In this document: positions 53,598 through 62,656 of the stretch, piece by piece
Position numbering within the stretch: position 1 is the first letter of the stretch
Layout of the letters: each line of letters starts with the position of its first letter
Assembly: GCF_012913485.1 (NCBI RefSeq)
Contig: NZ_CP051774.1
Coordinates: forward strand, 3,596,001 to 3,660,000
Length of the DNA: 64,000 nt
From: Luteolibacter luteus
GTDB lineage: Bacteria; Verrucomicrobiota; Verrucomicrobiia; Verrucomicrobiales; Akkermansiaceae
Direction: 5' to 3'
Notes under the pieces: model-generated
The model's input: only the letters and a program-made list of their open reading frames with translations
Database searches by the model: none
What the model was told of the DNA's origin: nothing
Made by a program: the position numbers and the translations under genes

Positions 53598-54688
53598 ACA
53601 AGCCCCTGTCAGTGGGGATCGCTGGTTGCGGCTACTGGGGCCCGAACTTGGCCCGCAACTTCGATGCCCATCAGGACGCTCGCGTGGCAGCCATCTGTGA
53701 CACCGATCCCACCCGAATCGATCACATGCGGATATTCTATCCGCAGAGCGCCTTCTTCCAGGACTTCGCGGCCATGCTCGCCGCCTGCGACCTCGACGCG
53801 GTGGTTATCGCTACGCCGGTCAGAACCCACCATCCTCTCGCCAAGGCTGCACTCCTTGCAGGCAAGCACGTGCTCATTGAGAAGCCGATGGCTTCTACCT
53901 CGGAGGAATGCGAAGAGCTGATCGCGATTGCCCGGGAAAAGCGCCTCACGCTGATGGTGGGCCACACCTATCTCTACTCCGAGCCGGTCAGGAAAATCGC
54001 CGAGATCATCGGGGCGGGGGGAATCGGTGAGATCAAATACATCAACTGCCAGCGTCTCAATCTCGGCCTCTTCCAGAAAGATATCAATGTCACCTGGGAC
54101 CTCGCGCCGCACGACATCTCGATCATCCTCCATGTGATGGGAGAGTGCCCGCAGCTTGTGAATTGCCAGGGCAATGCCAACATCAATCCAGGGATCGAGG
54201 ACGTTACCAATCTCTCGCTCACCTTCCGCAATCATCGCTTCGCTACTGTCCAGAGCAGCTGGCTGGAGCCGCGCAAGGTCCGGCAGATGACCTTCGTCGG
54301 CACTCACAAGATGATCGTCTACGATGATCTCCAACCCTTGGAAAAGCTCCGCATCTACGACGTGCGAGTGGAGTGTCCGCCCCACTACGACAACTTTGCC
54401 GAGTTCCAGTACTCCTACCATTACGGGGACTGCTACCTCCCCCGCATCGAGCAGAGCGAGCCGCTGAAAAACATGTGCGGTCACTTCATCGGATGCGTTC
54501 GCGAGGGGCTGGTGCCTCAAACCTGCGGGATCCGTGGCCTTGAGATGGTAAGGATCTTGGAAGCCAGTTCCGAGTCACTTCACTCCAAGGGCGGTCCTGT
54601 GCCTTTCTCTTCCTCGCGGGTCCAGTCCTTGCCCGGGTTTCGAAGCCCTCCTGCTGATTTCCGTTCACTGAAATTGACCGGCGTATGA
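53594..54688 (+). CDS. Gfo/Idh/MocA-family NAD-dependent dehydrogenase (WlbA/WbpB-like)
   Basis: A 364-residue nucleotide-sugar dehydrogenase. It starts MNKPLSVGIAGCGYWGPNLA with the dinucleotide loop GCGYWG. EKPMA, with its catalytic lysine, is near residue 95. VGHTYLYSEPV, LNLGLFQKDINVTWDLAPHD and HDISIILHVMG carry the family's active-site tail. The resemblance is to the WlbA/WbpB enzymes that oxidise UDP-GlcNAcA at C3. ATG 53594 sits in the stop of the previous gene (ATGA), and the next gene, WlbB-like, overlaps its stop likewise. The aminotransferase that normally acts between the two steps (WlbC) is not in the window. Confidence 0.88.
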   Translation: MNKPLSVGIAGCGYWGPNLARNFDAHQDARVAAICDTDPTRIDHMRIFYPQSAFFQDFAAMLAACDLDAVVIATPVRTHHPLAKAALLAGKHVLIEKPMASTSEECEELIAIAREKRLTLMVGHTYLYSEPVRKIAEIIGAGGIGEIKYINCQRLNLGLFQKDINVTWDLAPHDISIILHVMGECPQLVNCQGNANINPGIEDVTNLSLTFRNHRFATVQSSWLEPRKVRQMTFVGTHKMIVYDDLQPLEKLRIYDVRVECPPHYDNFAEFQYSYHYGDCYLPRIEQSEPLKNMCGHFIGCVREGLVPQTCGIRGLEMVRILEASSESLHSKGGPVPFSSSRVQSLPGFRSPPADFRSLKLTGV

Positions 54689-55206
54689 TCGAAGAACTTG
54701 CCGATGCGATCCGGATCGCCCCAGACGTGAGGTTGGGGATGCGGGTGCATCTGCATGGCTTCGTAAATCTTTACGGCTGCCAAATCGGCGATGACTCGCG
54801 CGTCGGGACCTTCGTCGAGATCCAGAAAGATGCGAAAGTCGGTGCCCGCTGCAAGATCTCTAGCCATAGCTTCATCTGCGAGGGCGTCACCATCGAGGAC
54901 GAGGTTTTCATCGGTCACGGCGTGATGTTTGTGAACGACCGCTTTCCTCGGGCTACGAATGCCGATGGCTCGTTGCGATCGGATGCCGACTGGACCTGCC
55001 AAAGAACGACCGTGGAGAAGGGCGCCTCGATCGGCTCCGGAAGTACGATCCTGGGTGGCCTGACTATCGGCAGGGGTGCAATGGTTGGCGCTGGCAGCGT
55101 CGTCACGCGGAGCGTTCCTGCAGGTATGGTGGTAGCCGGGAATCCGGCGCGACCGCTCGCCGCTATGGAAACAATCTCAGAACAGGGAAATTCCAATGAC
55201 GCGTGA
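54685..55206 (+). CDS. Left-handed beta-helix acetyltransferase (WlbB/WbpD-like)
   Basis: A 173-residue hexapeptide-repeat protein; repeats of the [LIV]G[DE]xxx type run throughout (CQIGDDSRVGTFVEI, KVGARCKISSHSFIC, TIEDEVFIGHGV, then VEKGASIGSGSTILGG and VVTRSVPAGMVVAGNPA). The GHGVMFVND loop holds the likely acid-base histidine. WlbB enzymes acetylate the 3-amino group of UDP-2-acetamido-3-amino-glucuronate. Placement right after the WlbA-like gene (ATGA overlap) supports that role. Trimeric, cytoplasmic, acetyl-CoA-dependent by family knowledge. Confidence 0.88.
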   Translation: MIEELADAIRIAPDVRLGMRVHLHGFVNLYGCQIGDDSRVGTFVEIQKDAKVGARCKISSHSFICEGVTIEDEVFIGHGVMFVNDRFPRATNADGSLRSDADWTCQRTTVEKGASIGSGSTILGGLTIGRGAMVGAGSVVTRSVPAGMVVAGNPARPLAAMETISEQGNSNDA

Positions 55207-55308
55207 TGACATCGATCTCTGGTTGGTTTCCTCCCCCGTATCTTGACCGGATCCTTGGATCGTTGATCCACCTCCCTTCCGGATTGAAAACGATAACACC
55301 CCCTAGTG

Positions 55309-57591
55309 ATGCAAAAGTCTGTTCCCCATGGATCCAAAGGGTCCTTCGGTTTTCAGGACATCCTCTACGTGCTTTTCAAGCATAAGTGGAAAATCTTGTT
55401 CATGAGTGCCCTGGGTTTCGGTGCGGCGGCTGCCGTCCTTGTGACCCGGAAGCCGCTCTATCAGTCTCAGGCAAAGATCGCGATCAAGTATGTCCTGCAG
55501 CGCGGCGGTGTGGATTCGCACGAGTCCGAAGTCGAAGCCGGCGGTCGTGGCGGAGACCAGGTTGTGAACACCGAATTGGAGATCCTTCGGAGCCGTGACC
55601 TGGCGAAGGAAGTGGCTGCAGCCATCGGGCCCGACCGTCTACTGCCCACGCTGGGGGAGACGGCGCATGTGAACGCGGCTGCTGGCGTGGTGTTAGGAGG
55701 ACTTGATGTCATGCCGGCCACCCGCGGCAGCAACGTGGTCTACGTTACCTATCGTAACGAGGATCCCCAGCTTGCTGTGGATGTGCTCCAGGAAGTGGTA
55801 AAGCGCTACTTTAACAAACACCTCGAGATCCACCGTTCGGTTGGAGCTTTCGACTCCGTCGCTCAGCAGGTGGATCAAGTCCGCAATCGCCTTCTCCAGA
55901 CCGAAGATGAACTGAACGATCTCAAATCAGAGGCCGGCATCCTTTCCGTGACCGATGAGACTTCGTCCCTGGCCGTCCAGCGCGACAAGACGAAGCAGGA
56001 TCTTGTGTCCGCCGAAGCCGAGCGCGATGCGCAGGCCACCAAGGTCCGTGCTTTGGAGCGGGATCTAGCTGTTGCCGGCCAATCCGATGAGACTGCCGTG
56101 GCTTCCGTTTCCCTGAAGCCAATCCCCAAGGCTGAGAAACCGGTCCCTGCCCCGCCGAAGCCCGAAGAAATCGAGGAGTATCGGGAACTGGCGAAGCAGA
56201 TCGAAATGCTCCAGCAGCAGGGCTTCGAACTTCGTAGCAAATTTGCCTCCGGCAATGCGCAGGTGATCCGCAATCAGCAGGAAGTCGCCAGCCTCAAGGC
56301 GAAGCGTGCCTCGGTTCTTGAAAAAAACCCCGGCCTCGCGATGGAAGCTGCTACGGCTCCGTCCGGGAATGAACCTCCAAATCCGCTACAGGAACTGCGC
56401 AAGGAGCGGGATACCTTGGCAGCGCTTGAAGCCCGCATCGAGCGTTACCGCACCCATCTCACCGAGCTGGAAGCCCGCATCAAGAGGCTTTCCGGGGTGC
56501 AGCCTAAGATTGATGAACTCGAGCGTCGCAAAGAGATGGAAGATGCCGAGTACCGCTTGCTCGAAACCAACCTCAACAAGGCTCGCGTCGATCGTACGCT
56601 CGATCCTTCCCAGATTCCCAACATCCCGGTGCTTCAGCACCCCTCTGCCCCGCAGCAGATCTTTAGCGAGCTCTCGACCAAGATCGCCTTGGGCCTCGCT
56701 GGTGCGGGCGTGCTGTCCGGACTCGGCCTTGCTTTTCTCCTTGAACTCGTGATCGACCGCCGCATCAAGCGCCCGACCGAGATCGAGTCTCGTCTCCAAC
56801 TGCCGCTCATGCTTTCGATCCCTTACGTGCGTCCGAAGCACCGGGGGGCATTGTTGATTGCCAATGATCGCAGCGAAAGCGGTGGGGAAGGGGAAAAACC
56901 CAACCTGCCCGCGGTCCGCGGTGCCAATGGCTTCCATCAATTCCCCGCGAAAAACGATCATTTCATCCATCCTTACTCGGAAGCCATCCGTGACCGGATC
57001 GTGTTCAACTTCCAGGTCAACAACATGACCCACAAGCCGAAGCTGATGGCCGTGACCGGTCTCTCGGCGGGCGCGGGCACGTCCACCATTGCCGCCGGCT
57101 TGGCCAAGGCTTTCTCCGAGGTGAATGGTGCGAAGGTGTTGTTGGTGGATCTCAACTCCGAGTTTCCGGATGACAACCCAATGTTCGGGAATAGGCCGCT
57201 TCACTCGCTGGTTGGCGCCCTGCAAGCTGCCCGGAACACGCGCTTCAAGGAAGGCTCCCAGAACCTTTACCTGGCCAGCGCGGCCTCCCGGAAGAGCGAC
57301 CCGAATGCCAGTCCTTTTGGGCCGATGCATCTCTACGAGCTTCTGCCCCACTTCCGCGCGAGTGAGTTCGATTACATTATTTTCGACATGCCCGCACTTG
57401 CCCAGACCAGCCCGACTGTCGCGATGGCCGGTTTGATGGACAAGGTGCTGCTGGTCGTGGACGGCGAGGATACCAGTCGCGAGACCCTCAAGTGGGGTTA
57501 CTCCGAACTGGTGAAGGGCCGTGCCGATGTTTCCTGCATCTTCAACAAGGCCAAATCCCACGCGCCCAGCTGGGTCCTAGGTGACGTCTGA
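55309..57591 (+). CDS. Wzz/GNVR chain-length determinant with degenerate BY-kinase domain
   Basis: A 760-residue inner-membrane protein. N-terminal helix (about 25-45), a periplasmic GNVR/Wzz domain with long coiled coil (about 180-400), a second helix (about 460-485), and a C-terminal P-loop domain of the bacterial tyrosine kinase/ParA type (from about 555). The Walker A string reads GLSAGAGTST (584-593); Thr591 sits where the catalytic lysine should be. The Walker A' (VLLVDLN) and Walker B (YIIFDMP) are kept. No tyrosine cluster is seen at the C-terminus. It probably controls chain length but may not phosphorylate. ATG 55309 is preferred over GTG 55306. Confidence 0.88.
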   Translation: MQKSVPHGSKGSFGFQDILYVLFKHKWKILFMSALGFGAAAAVLVTRKPLYQSQAKIAIKYVLQRGGVDSHESEVEAGGRGGDQVVNTELEILRSRDLAKEVAAAIGPDRLLPTLGETAHVNAAAGVVLGGLDVMPATRGSNVVYVTYRNEDPQLAVDVLQEVVKRYFNKHLEIHRSVGAFDSVAQQVDQVRNRLLQTEDELNDLKSEAGILSVTDETSSLAVQRDKTKQDLVSAEAERDAQATKVRALERDLAVAGQSDETAVASVSLKPIPKAEKPVPAPPKPEEIEEYRELAKQIEMLQQQGFELRSKFASGNAQVIRNQQEVASLKAKRASVLEKNPGLAMEAATAPSGNEPPNPLQELRKERDTLAALEARIERYRTHLTELEARIKRLSGVQPKIDELERRKEMEDAEYRLLETNLNKARVDRTLDPSQIPNIPVLQHPSAPQQIFSELSTKIALGLAGAGVLSGLGLAFLLELVIDRRIKRPTEIESRLQLPLMLSIPYVRPKHRGALLIANDRSESGGEGEKPNLPAVRGANGFHQFPAKNDHFIHPYSEAIRDRIVFNFQVNNMTHKPKLMAVTGLSAGAGTSTIAAGLAKAFSEVNGAKVLLVDLNSEFPDDNPMFGNRPLHSLVGALQAARNTRFKEGSQNLYLASAASRKSDPNASPFGPMHLYELLPHFRASEFDYIIFDMPALAQTSPTVAMAGLMDKVLLVVDGEDTSRETLKWGYSELVKGRADVSCIFNKAKSHAPSWVLGDV

Positions 57592-57648
57592 AGAAGACAA
57601 GCGAAGCGAGGCTGCCACCCGCTTATCCGGCCCGCCCTCCGCACCGCC

Positions 57649-58650
57649 ATGTCACGACCCATGGTGTCCGCCTACCAAGCGCTGGCAGCTAGCTCCCCCG
57701 GCTTGCTTGCCCGGGCGTATTTCCTGGTGAAGCCTTTCGTTCCCCGGAGCGTCCGCTGGGCGGTCCGCCGTAGCCGGGCCCGCGGGATCATTCGAGAATG
57801 CGAGGCCATCTGGCCGATCAATGAGGCCGCGGGTGCGACTCCGGCCGGTTGGCCGGGCTGGCCGAACGGGAAGGATTTCGCCGTCGTATTCACCCACGAC
57901 GTTGAATCCCGCGGCGGTTTGGCAAAGGTGCGTGAGCTCGCGGAAATCGAGATCGCCTACGGACTCCGCTCATCCTTCAACTTCATCCCCGAGGGCAGCT
58001 ACAACGATCCCGCGGAGATTCGGAAATGGCTTGAGGAAAAGGGCTTCGAGATCGGCGTTCACGATCTTAATCATGACGGTAGGCTCTATGGATCTCGCGA
58101 GGGATTCCGCCGGAAGGCAGGGCGCATCAACCGCTACCTAAGGTCGTGGAACGCAGTTGGCTTCCGTTCCGGCTTCATGCTCCGCCAACTCGATTGGATC
58201 CATGATCTGGATGTGATCTATGACGCTTCAACTTTCGATACCGACCCCTTCGAGCCCCAGCCCGAAGGCTCCCAGACGATCTTTCCGTTTCTCGTCCGAC
58301 GCGGGGCGAGAGATGGTGGAAGCGGCTACGTCGAGCTTCCCTACACGCTTCCCCAAGACTCCACCATTTTCCTGCTACTGGGCGAGGAAACACCGGAGAT
58401 CTGGAAGCGCAAGCTAGACTGGATTGCTGGCCGCGGCGGGCTCGCTCTCGTCAATATCCACCCGGACTACGTTGATTTCACCGGGAGGCGGACCTCGTCC
58501 CATTACCCCGCGGCGATGATCCGCGAGTTCCTCGATTTCCTATGCGCCAAGTACCGTGGCCAGTTTTGGAACCCCCTCGCAAAGGAGCTTGCGATATGGT
58601 ACGAAGGCGCGATGATGACTATGTCCAGAGAAGTTGATTCACCTTCCTGA
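57649..58650 (+). CDS. Polysaccharide deacetylase family protein
   Basis: A 333-residue protein. A basic/hydrophobic N-terminal segment (15-45) may be membrane-associated, with no clear signal peptide. The catalytic NodB-like domain begins VVFTHDVESRGG (about 83), with Asp-Val for metal and base; GVHDLNHDG (about 144) gives the HxxxH metal pair; LALVNIHPDYVDF supplies the C-terminal histidine. It probably removes N-acetyl groups from the exopolysaccharide. It lies 57 bases after the chain-length gene and shares its strand, within the EPS operon. Confidence 0.88.
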   Translation: MSRPMVSAYQALAASSPGLLARAYFLVKPFVPRSVRWAVRRSRARGIIRECEAIWPINEAAGATPAGWPGWPNGKDFAVVFTHDVESRGGLAKVRELAEIEIAYGLRSSFNFIPEGSYNDPAEIRKWLEEKGFEIGVHDLNHDGRLYGSREGFRRKAGRINRYLRSWNAVGFRSGFMLRQLDWIHDLDVIYDASTFDTDPFEPQPEGSQTIFPFLVRRGARDGGSGYVELPYTLPQDSTIFLLLGEETPEIWKRKLDWIAGRGGLALVNIHPDYVDFTGRRTSSHYPAAMIREFLDFLCAKYRGQFWNPLAKELAIWYEGAMMTMSREVDSPS

Positions 58651-58702
58651 ACGGCCCCCGCCCCTCCCTCGCTGAATCCTCCTCCCCCCCCCAAGTCCCC
58701 CC

Positions 58703-60148
58703 ATGATTCGCCTTCGTCACAAGGTGTTGATCCATAGTTTTCGCGTGTTGGATCAATTGATCCTCATCGCTGTGGCAGCCTTGATCATCTACTTCCGCCC
58801 GGAGATCGCTCTCTTGGGAGGAAGTCCGGTCGCCCCCGCGACTTATCGCATGGGCGATACCATTGGAGTCCTCTTGCTCGGGCTCGGCTGGGTCGGCATC
58901 TTTGCTTATTGCATTCGTTACAAGGCGGACCGCTTTGTAGCCCTGACCACGCAGCTGAAGGATCTTCTGAAAGCGACGAGTCTCGCTTCCTTTTGGCTGG
59001 TGATCGTTAGCGGGATCTTCTCCTTCCGCAGCATCAATACCGGAAATATCCTGCTTTTCTGGGCAGCCGTTACTTTCGCCGGCGTGATCAGCCGCTTCGC
59101 GCTGCGGATGATGCTGATGAGTGCCCGTCGCTCCGGCTACAACTACCGCTTCCTGCTGGTGATCGGCGCGAATTCACGCGCCCGCGAGGTTGCCGCGCGC
59201 ATCGATGACCGGCCGGAACTTGGCTACAAGATCGTCGGCTACGTTGCAGAAACGCCCGCCACGCAGGAAGCTTGGCAACAGATGCCCGGCATCCCTGGCG
59301 AGGTCCTCGGTGTGCTCGATGACCTGCAGTCCGTGCTAAAGCGCGAGCGGGTGGATGAAATGATTGTTTGCCTCCCGGTGGATTCCCGCTTCAGCGATAT
59401 CGTGAAGGTGGTCCAGCTGGCACGGGATCTCGGCATCGTCCTGCGCCTCATGCCGGAACTCCGGGACAACACGCTTTTCAAAACGCTCCATTTGGAGGAG
59501 TTCGAAGGCGAGCAGGTCGTCACTTTGTTCCGCGAGCAGATGCTGCTGCAACTGCTCGCCAAGCGGATGGTGGATACTGTCGTCTCCCTGACTGCCCTGA
59601 TCGTGCTCGCGCCGCTGATGATCACGGTGGCGATCCTGATCAAGACCTCCAGCCCGGGCCCTGTGTTGTTCGCACAGGATCGCGTGGGCATGAATCAGCG
59701 CCGCTTCCGCATCTACAAGTTCCGCTCCATGGTGGTGGATGCGGAAGAAAAGAAGCAGGAGCTCGCGCACCTCAATGAGATTGCGGACGGCCCCGCTTTC
59801 AAGATGAAGAATGATCCCCGCATTACCAGGATCGGCCGCTTCATCCGCAAGACCAGCATCGATGAGTTGCCCCAGCTCTTCAATGTGCTTCACGGTGAGA
59901 TGAGCCTTGTTGGCCCGCGTCCGCCGCTGCCGGAAGAGGTCAAGAAGTACGAGTGGCTCTTCCGCAAGCGCCTTTCCGTGAAGCCGGGCATCACCTGCGT
60001 TTGGCAGATCAGCGGTCGCAGCAACACGAGCTTCGAGCGTTGGATGGAGATGGACAACGAATACATCGACAACTGGTCGATCTGGCTGGATCTGGAGATC
60101 CTGGTGAAAACCGTTCCTGCCGTCCTGCTTGGTCGAGGGGCTGCCTAA
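58703..60148 (+). CDS. Undecaprenyl-phosphate glycosyl-1-phosphate transferase (full-length WcaJ-type)
   Basis: A 481-residue polytopic enzyme with four N-terminal helices (about 10-130), a soluble Rossmann-like CoA-binding-type domain (about 145-275), a fifth helix (about 290-315), and a catalytic C-terminal block: LFAQDRVGMNQRRFRIYKFRSM, DELPQLFNVLHGEMSLVGPRPP, KPGITCVWQISGRSN and the closing LDLEILVKTVPAVL. Starts synthesis of an undecaprenyl-linked oligosaccharide. It follows the deacetylase gene by 52 bases and precedes the Alg14-like gene by 12. Confidence 0.92.
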   Translation: MIRLRHKVLIHSFRVLDQLILIAVAALIIYFRPEIALLGGSPVAPATYRMGDTIGVLLLGLGWVGIFAYCIRYKADRFVALTTQLKDLLKATSLASFWLVIVSGIFSFRSINTGNILLFWAAVTFAGVISRFALRMMLMSARRSGYNYRFLLVIGANSRAREVAARIDDRPELGYKIVGYVAETPATQEAWQQMPGIPGEVLGVLDDLQSVLKRERVDEMIVCLPVDSRFSDIVKVVQLARDLGIVLRLMPELRDNTLFKTLHLEEFEGEQVVTLFREQMLLQLLAKRMVDTVVSLTALIVLAPLMITVAILIKTSSPGPVLFAQDRVGMNQRRFRIYKFRSMVVDAEEKKQELAHLNEIADGPAFKMKNDPRITRIGRFIRKTSIDELPQLFNVLHGEMSLVGPRPPLPEEVKKYEWLFRKRLSVKPGITCVWQISGRSNTSFERWMEMDNEYIDNWSIWLDLEILVKTVPAVLLGRGAA

Positions 60149-60160
60149 CAAAATTTTCTG

Positions 60161-60619
60161 ATGTCACGGACCAGACCAAAAGTCCTGGCGCTCGCTTCCG
60201 GGGGTGGCCACTGGGTGCAGCTGCTGCGGCTGCGCCCGGCTTTCGAAGGCTGTGACGTGGTCTTTGCCACGGCGAAGGAGGGCTACCGATCCGATGTCGG
60301 CGAGGCGCAGTTCCGTGTGATCGTCGATGCGAACCGATCGAACAAGATCGGGCTGCTCAAGTCGCTGTGGAGCGTCTTCATGCTCCTGCGGAGGGAACGT
60401 CCGGACGTGGTGGTTTCCACCGGTGCTGCTCCCGGCTTCTTTGCACTGAGGATCGGCAAGCTGATGGGAATGCGCACCGTCTGGGTGGATAGCATCGCAA
60501 ATGCAGAAGAACTTTCGATGTCGGGCGCGCAGGCGGGTGGCTGTGCAGACCTATGGCTCACTCAGTGGCCTCATCTCGCCCGAAAAGAAGGACCGACCTG
60601 TATGGGAAACGTTCTATGA
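60161..60619 (+). CDS. Alg14/PssD-like membrane subunit of a split glycosyltransferase
   Basis: A 152-residue protein. The N-terminal motif KVLALASGGGHWVQLLRLRPAF and RRERPDVVVSTGAAPGF are the acceptor-domain hallmarks of Alg14/PssD. A short hydrophobic segment near 70-90 would anchor it to the membrane. It pairs with the Alg13-type gene that follows with an ATGA overlap. Together they add the second sugar to the lipid-linked primer. Confidence 0.9.
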   Translation: MSRTRPKVLALASGGGHWVQLLRLRPAFEGCDVVFATAKEGYRSDVGEAQFRVIVDANRSNKIGLLKSLWSVFMLLRRERPDVVVSTGAAPGFFALRIGKLMGMRTVWVDSIANAEELSMSGAQAGGCADLWLTQWPHLARKEGPTCMGNVL

Positions 60620-61110
60620 TTTTCGTAACCGTCGGAACAGACCAGCCCTTCGACCGGATGATGAAGGTCGTGGACCGCTGGGCAGGTGAGGCCTGCAGGA
60701 AGGATGTCTTCGCCCAGATTGGCGAGGGCGGATGGGAGCCCGCACACGTGCCCTTCGTCAATTTCCTCGAACCGGTCGAGTTCAAGACCCGCTTCGCACA
60801 GGCTTCGCTGATTATCGGCCATGCCGGTATGGGAACCATTCTCTCGGCGCTGTTGCATGGAAAGCCGATCCTGGTGATGCCGAAGTTGGCGCGCCTCGGA
60901 GAGCATCGCAACGAACACCAGACGGCCACCGCGAAGCGCATGATGGCACTCGGCAATGTGAACGTCGCCTTCGATGAGGAAGAGATGCTTCAGAAGCTCG
61001 AAGTGGTGGAGACCCTCAAGGCGCGCCATGCCATCGCGCCTTACGCTTCCGGTCCGCTGATCGAGGGGCTCAGGAATTTTATCTTTGAAGGGAAGGGGAC
61101 TCGTCCATGA
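60616..61110 (+). CDS. Alg13/PssE-like catalytic subunit of a split glycosyltransferase
   Basis: A 164-residue protein beginning [15 protein letters not shown], the Alg13/PssE N-terminus, with the sugar-nucleotide loop [28 protein letters not shown] block ([13 protein letters not shown]) and [11 protein letters not shown]. It is the nucleotide-sugar half; the Alg14-like partner precedes it. ATG 60616 overlaps the previous stop; an earlier in-frame start adds an unrelated basic segment. It overlaps the next gene by four bases also. Confidence 0.9.
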   Translation: MIFVTVGTDQPFDRMMKVVDRWAGEACRKDVFAQIGEGGWEPAHVPFVNFLEPVEFKTRFAQASLIIGHAGMGTILSALLHGKPILVMPKLARLGEHRNEHQTATAKRMMALGNVNVAFDEEEMLQKLEVVETLKARHAIAPYASGPLIEGLRNFIFEGKGTRP

Positions 61111-61661
61111 AGTCGAAGCTGTCCAAGGCCATTCATGCCGCTTGCTCGCTCCTTGATCCGCGGAACTACCTGCATGCCCTGCGCCTCATTCACTACACTG
61201 GCTATAGCCACGTGCGGGAGCGCCGGAAGCTGAGGGCCGGACGAGGCACGGGTATTGCTCCCAATGTTTCCTTCCGCAATGGCGAGCGGATCCTCATGGG
61301 ACACGACTGCCACATCGGCGAACGCTGCTACCTTTGGGCCGGGGATTCGACTGGCCGGATCATCATCGGCAACTATGTGTCCCTTGCCCCGGAAGTCTTC
61401 ATTACCGCCTCCGACTACAAGTTCGAAGCCGGCAAGCCTTTCCGGCAACAGCCGAAGAACGAGCGCGATATCCGCATCGGCAATGACGTCTGGCTTGGCG
61501 CCCGTGTCGTCGTTACCGCCGGTGTCACCATTGGTGACGGATGCATCGTCGGTGCCGGTGCCGTCGTTACCAAAGATCTTCCCGCCGGAGCCATTGCGGC
61601 GGGTGTCCCCGCACGAGTGATCGGAAAGCGAGAGTCTTCCCCATTACCCGCCCTTAGCTGA
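61107..61661 (+). CDS. Hexapeptide-repeat acyltransferase (WcaF/LacA-type)
   Basis: A 184-residue beta-helix protein. The first 45 residues form a helical cap; repeats start at [35 protein letters not shown] has a loop typical of maltose/serine acetyltransferases, and [17 protein letters not shown] and [19 protein letters not shown] finish the helix. It probably O-acetylates a sugar of the repeat unit. Translationally coupled (ATGA) to the Alg13-like gene. Confidence 0.87.
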   Translation: MKSKLSKAIHAACSLLDPRNYLHALRLIHYTGYSHVRERRKLRAGRGTGIAPNVSFRNGERILMGHDCHIGERCYLWAGDSTGRIIIGNYVSLAPEVFITASDYKFEAGKPFRQQPKNERDIRIGNDVWLGARVVVTAGVTIGDGCIVGAGAVVTKDLPAGAIAAGVPARVIGKRESSPLPALS

Positions 61662-61673
61662 ATTGCCCCCCAA

Positions 61674-62624
61674 ATGAAAGCTGACGTAGCCATTGTGATC
61701 GTGTCCTACAATTCGGAGGACCATATAGGAACCTGCCTCAAGAGCGTCTTTGCTCAGAGGAAGTCCGTGAGCCAGCAAGTGATCGTGGTCGACAACGACT
61801 CGCGGGACGGAACTGTCGCATATATCCGCGAGAACTTTCCCGAGGTCCAACTGGTGCTTCCCGGCGTGAACCTCGGCTTTGCTGCCGGTGTGAATCTCGG
61901 GGTGAAGCATTCGGACGCCGAGTTCGTGCTGCTTCTCAATCCCGACACCGAGATCCTCGACAATGCCGTCGATGTCATCGTCGAGTTTGCCCGCAAGAAT
62001 CCCGGCCACGGTCTCTACGGTGGCCGCACCCTGCGTCCGGATGGCAGTCTCGAGCCGTCTTCTTGCTGGGGGCGCCCCACCTTGTGGAGCATGACCCTTT
62101 TCGCCTTCGGCCTGACCACGCTCGCACCGCGCAACCGTTTTCTCGACCCGGAGTCGCTTGGGAGCTGGCAGCGTGATACGGTGCGGGAGGTCGGCGTGAT
62201 CACCGGCTGCTTCCTTCTCGCTCCGACGGAAGTCTGGAACAAGCTCGGTGGACTCGATGAGCGCTATTTCATGTATGGAGAGGATGCCGATCTTGCCATG
62301 CGTGCCTCGTCCTCGGGGTATCGTCCCGTCATCTGTCCGGATGCGAGGCTTGTCCACGAAGTGGGCGGCTGCTCGGACACTCCGGTGCACAAGACGATGT
62401 TGCTTTACCGCGGGAAGGCCAGCTTGGTGCGCACGCACTGGAGCGGCCTCTCCCAGTGGTTGGGTCTCTTCTTCCTCGCCACTGGCACCGGTCTGCGCGC
62501 CGCGATGAGCCGCCTGCGATCTTCGCCCGGTCGGAATGACAGTGCGGGTCGCTGGCAGACACTTTGGCGGGACCGCAGCAAGTGGATTTGCGGCTATGGC
62601 ACCACCGGGCAGAGCCCCGTCTGA
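61674..62624 (+). CDS. GT2-family glycosyltransferase (WbbL/rhamnosyltransferase-like)
   Basis: A 316-residue inverting GT-A enzyme. VAIVIVSYNSEDHIGTCL is the nucleotide-binding start. VVDNDSRDG, NLGFAAGVNLG and LLLNPDTEI (with the DxD-like site) follow, then GVITGCFLLAPTEVWNKLGGLDERYFMYGEDADLAMR, the WbbL-type acceptor block. No membrane helix except a possible weak one near the end. Adds a sugar to the repeat unit; substrate unknown. Confidence 0.9.
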   Translation: MKADVAIVIVSYNSEDHIGTCLKSVFAQRKSVSQQVIVVDNDSRDGTVAYIRENFPEVQLVLPGVNLGFAAGVNLGVKHSDAEFVLLLNPDTEILDNAVDVIVEFARKNPGHGLYGGRTLRPDGSLEPSSCWGRPTLWSMTLFAFGLTTLAPRNRFLDPESLGSWQRDTVREVGVITGCFLLAPTEVWNKLGGLDERYFMYGEDADLAMRASSSGYRPVICPDARLVHEVGGCSDTPVHKTMLLYRGKASLVRTHWSGLSQWLGLFFLATGTGLRAAMSRLRSSPGRNDSAGRWQTLWRDRSKWICGYGTTGQSPV

Positions 62625-62656
62625 AACATCGGTTCAACTCCGAAACGAATCGCGAG

